This document shows, piece after piece, positions 15,789-15,834 of a DNA stretch of 15,834 nucleotides (position 1 is the first letter of the stretch; each line of letters starts with the position of its first letter). The notes below the pieces were generated by a model, which did no database searches, was not told where the DNA came from, and was given only the letters and a program-made list of their open reading frames with translations. Source of the stretch: CAZNEZ01 sp964572475 (GTDB taxonomy: Bacteria > Bacillota > Clostridia > Lachnospirales > Lachnospiraceae); the NCBI GenBank assembly GCA_964572475.1, contig CAZNEZ010000049.1, forward strand, positions 1 to 15,834, in the 5' to 3' direction. A program made the position numbers and the translations under genes.

Positions 15789-15817
15789 ATTATACTATAT
15801 CTAGACACTTTATTCAA
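15789..15817 (-). promoter_or_regulatory. sigma-A promoter of the chemoreceptor gene
   Basis: On the minus strand TTGAAT (15817-15812), a 17-bp spacer and a perfect TATAAT (15794-15789) give a near-ideal sigma-A promoter, with transcription starting near 15782, about 33 bases before the ATG. No sigma-28 flagellar -10 (GCCGATAA type) is found at the proper distance, so this receptor seems not to depend on the flagellar sigma factor. Confidence 0.75.
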
Positions 15818-15834
15818 GAAATACATTGGAAAAG

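Noticed and set aside
15789..15812. Sigma-28 flagellar promoter for the chemoreceptor
   Set aside because: TAAAGTGT resembles the -35, but the expected GCCGATAA-type -10 is absent; the sigma-A elements fit better.

Overview
The window reads as chromosomal DNA of a low-G+C, spore-forming and motile Firmicute, most likely a Lachnospiraceae-type clostridium. The grounds are the AT-rich sequence (about one third G+C by eye), AAGGAG/GAAAGG-type ribosome binding sites, the Gram-positive AddAB helicase-nuclease instead of RecBCD, a small acid-soluble spore protein (SASP), and a chemoreceptor. The family assignment is inference. I see no mobile element, CRISPR array, rRNA or tRNA, and every gene looks intact.

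Layout. Bases 1-142 hold a 25-bp tandem repeat upstream of a leaderless cell-wall amidase (143-694). A clear extended -10 promoter then drives glutamine-dependent NAD+ synthetase nadE (777-2699), which is followed in the same transcription unit by an eight-helix membrane protein of unknown function (2714-3667). That gene ends tail-to-tail, with shared stop-codon bases, on a minus-strand membrane-anchored protein that resembles an FMN_bind domain without its flavin-attachment motif (3664-4092). A 190-bp divergent region containing a dyad separates it from a monoacylglycerol-lipase-like hydrolase (4283-5212).

The core is a DNA-repair operon: addB (5261-8692) and addA (8692-12426) overlap by one base. 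An S66-family LD-carboxypeptidase/MccF-like peptidase (12449-13471) follows 22 bp later. Next comes a small alpha/beta-type SASP gene (13536-13721) with a sigma-G-like promoter and an inverted repeat spanning its ribosome binding site. A 15-bp perfect-stem terminator (13726-13766) separates it from the convergent last gene.

The most unusual gene is that last one (13821-15749, minus strand). It is a chemoreceptor with no transmembrane segment, in which the MCP signalling hairpin comes first and a complete ribose/galactose-binding-protein-like domain is fused at the C-terminus. This inverts the usual receptor layout and implies sensing of a small molecule, probably a sugar, inside the cytoplasm.

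Several starts were moved downstream of the longest reading frame on ribosome-binding-site or promoter evidence (nadE, the minus-strand anchored protein, the hydrolase, the S66 peptidase and the SASP). No gene-free stretch exceeds 300 bases; the longest is the divergent region 4093-4282.
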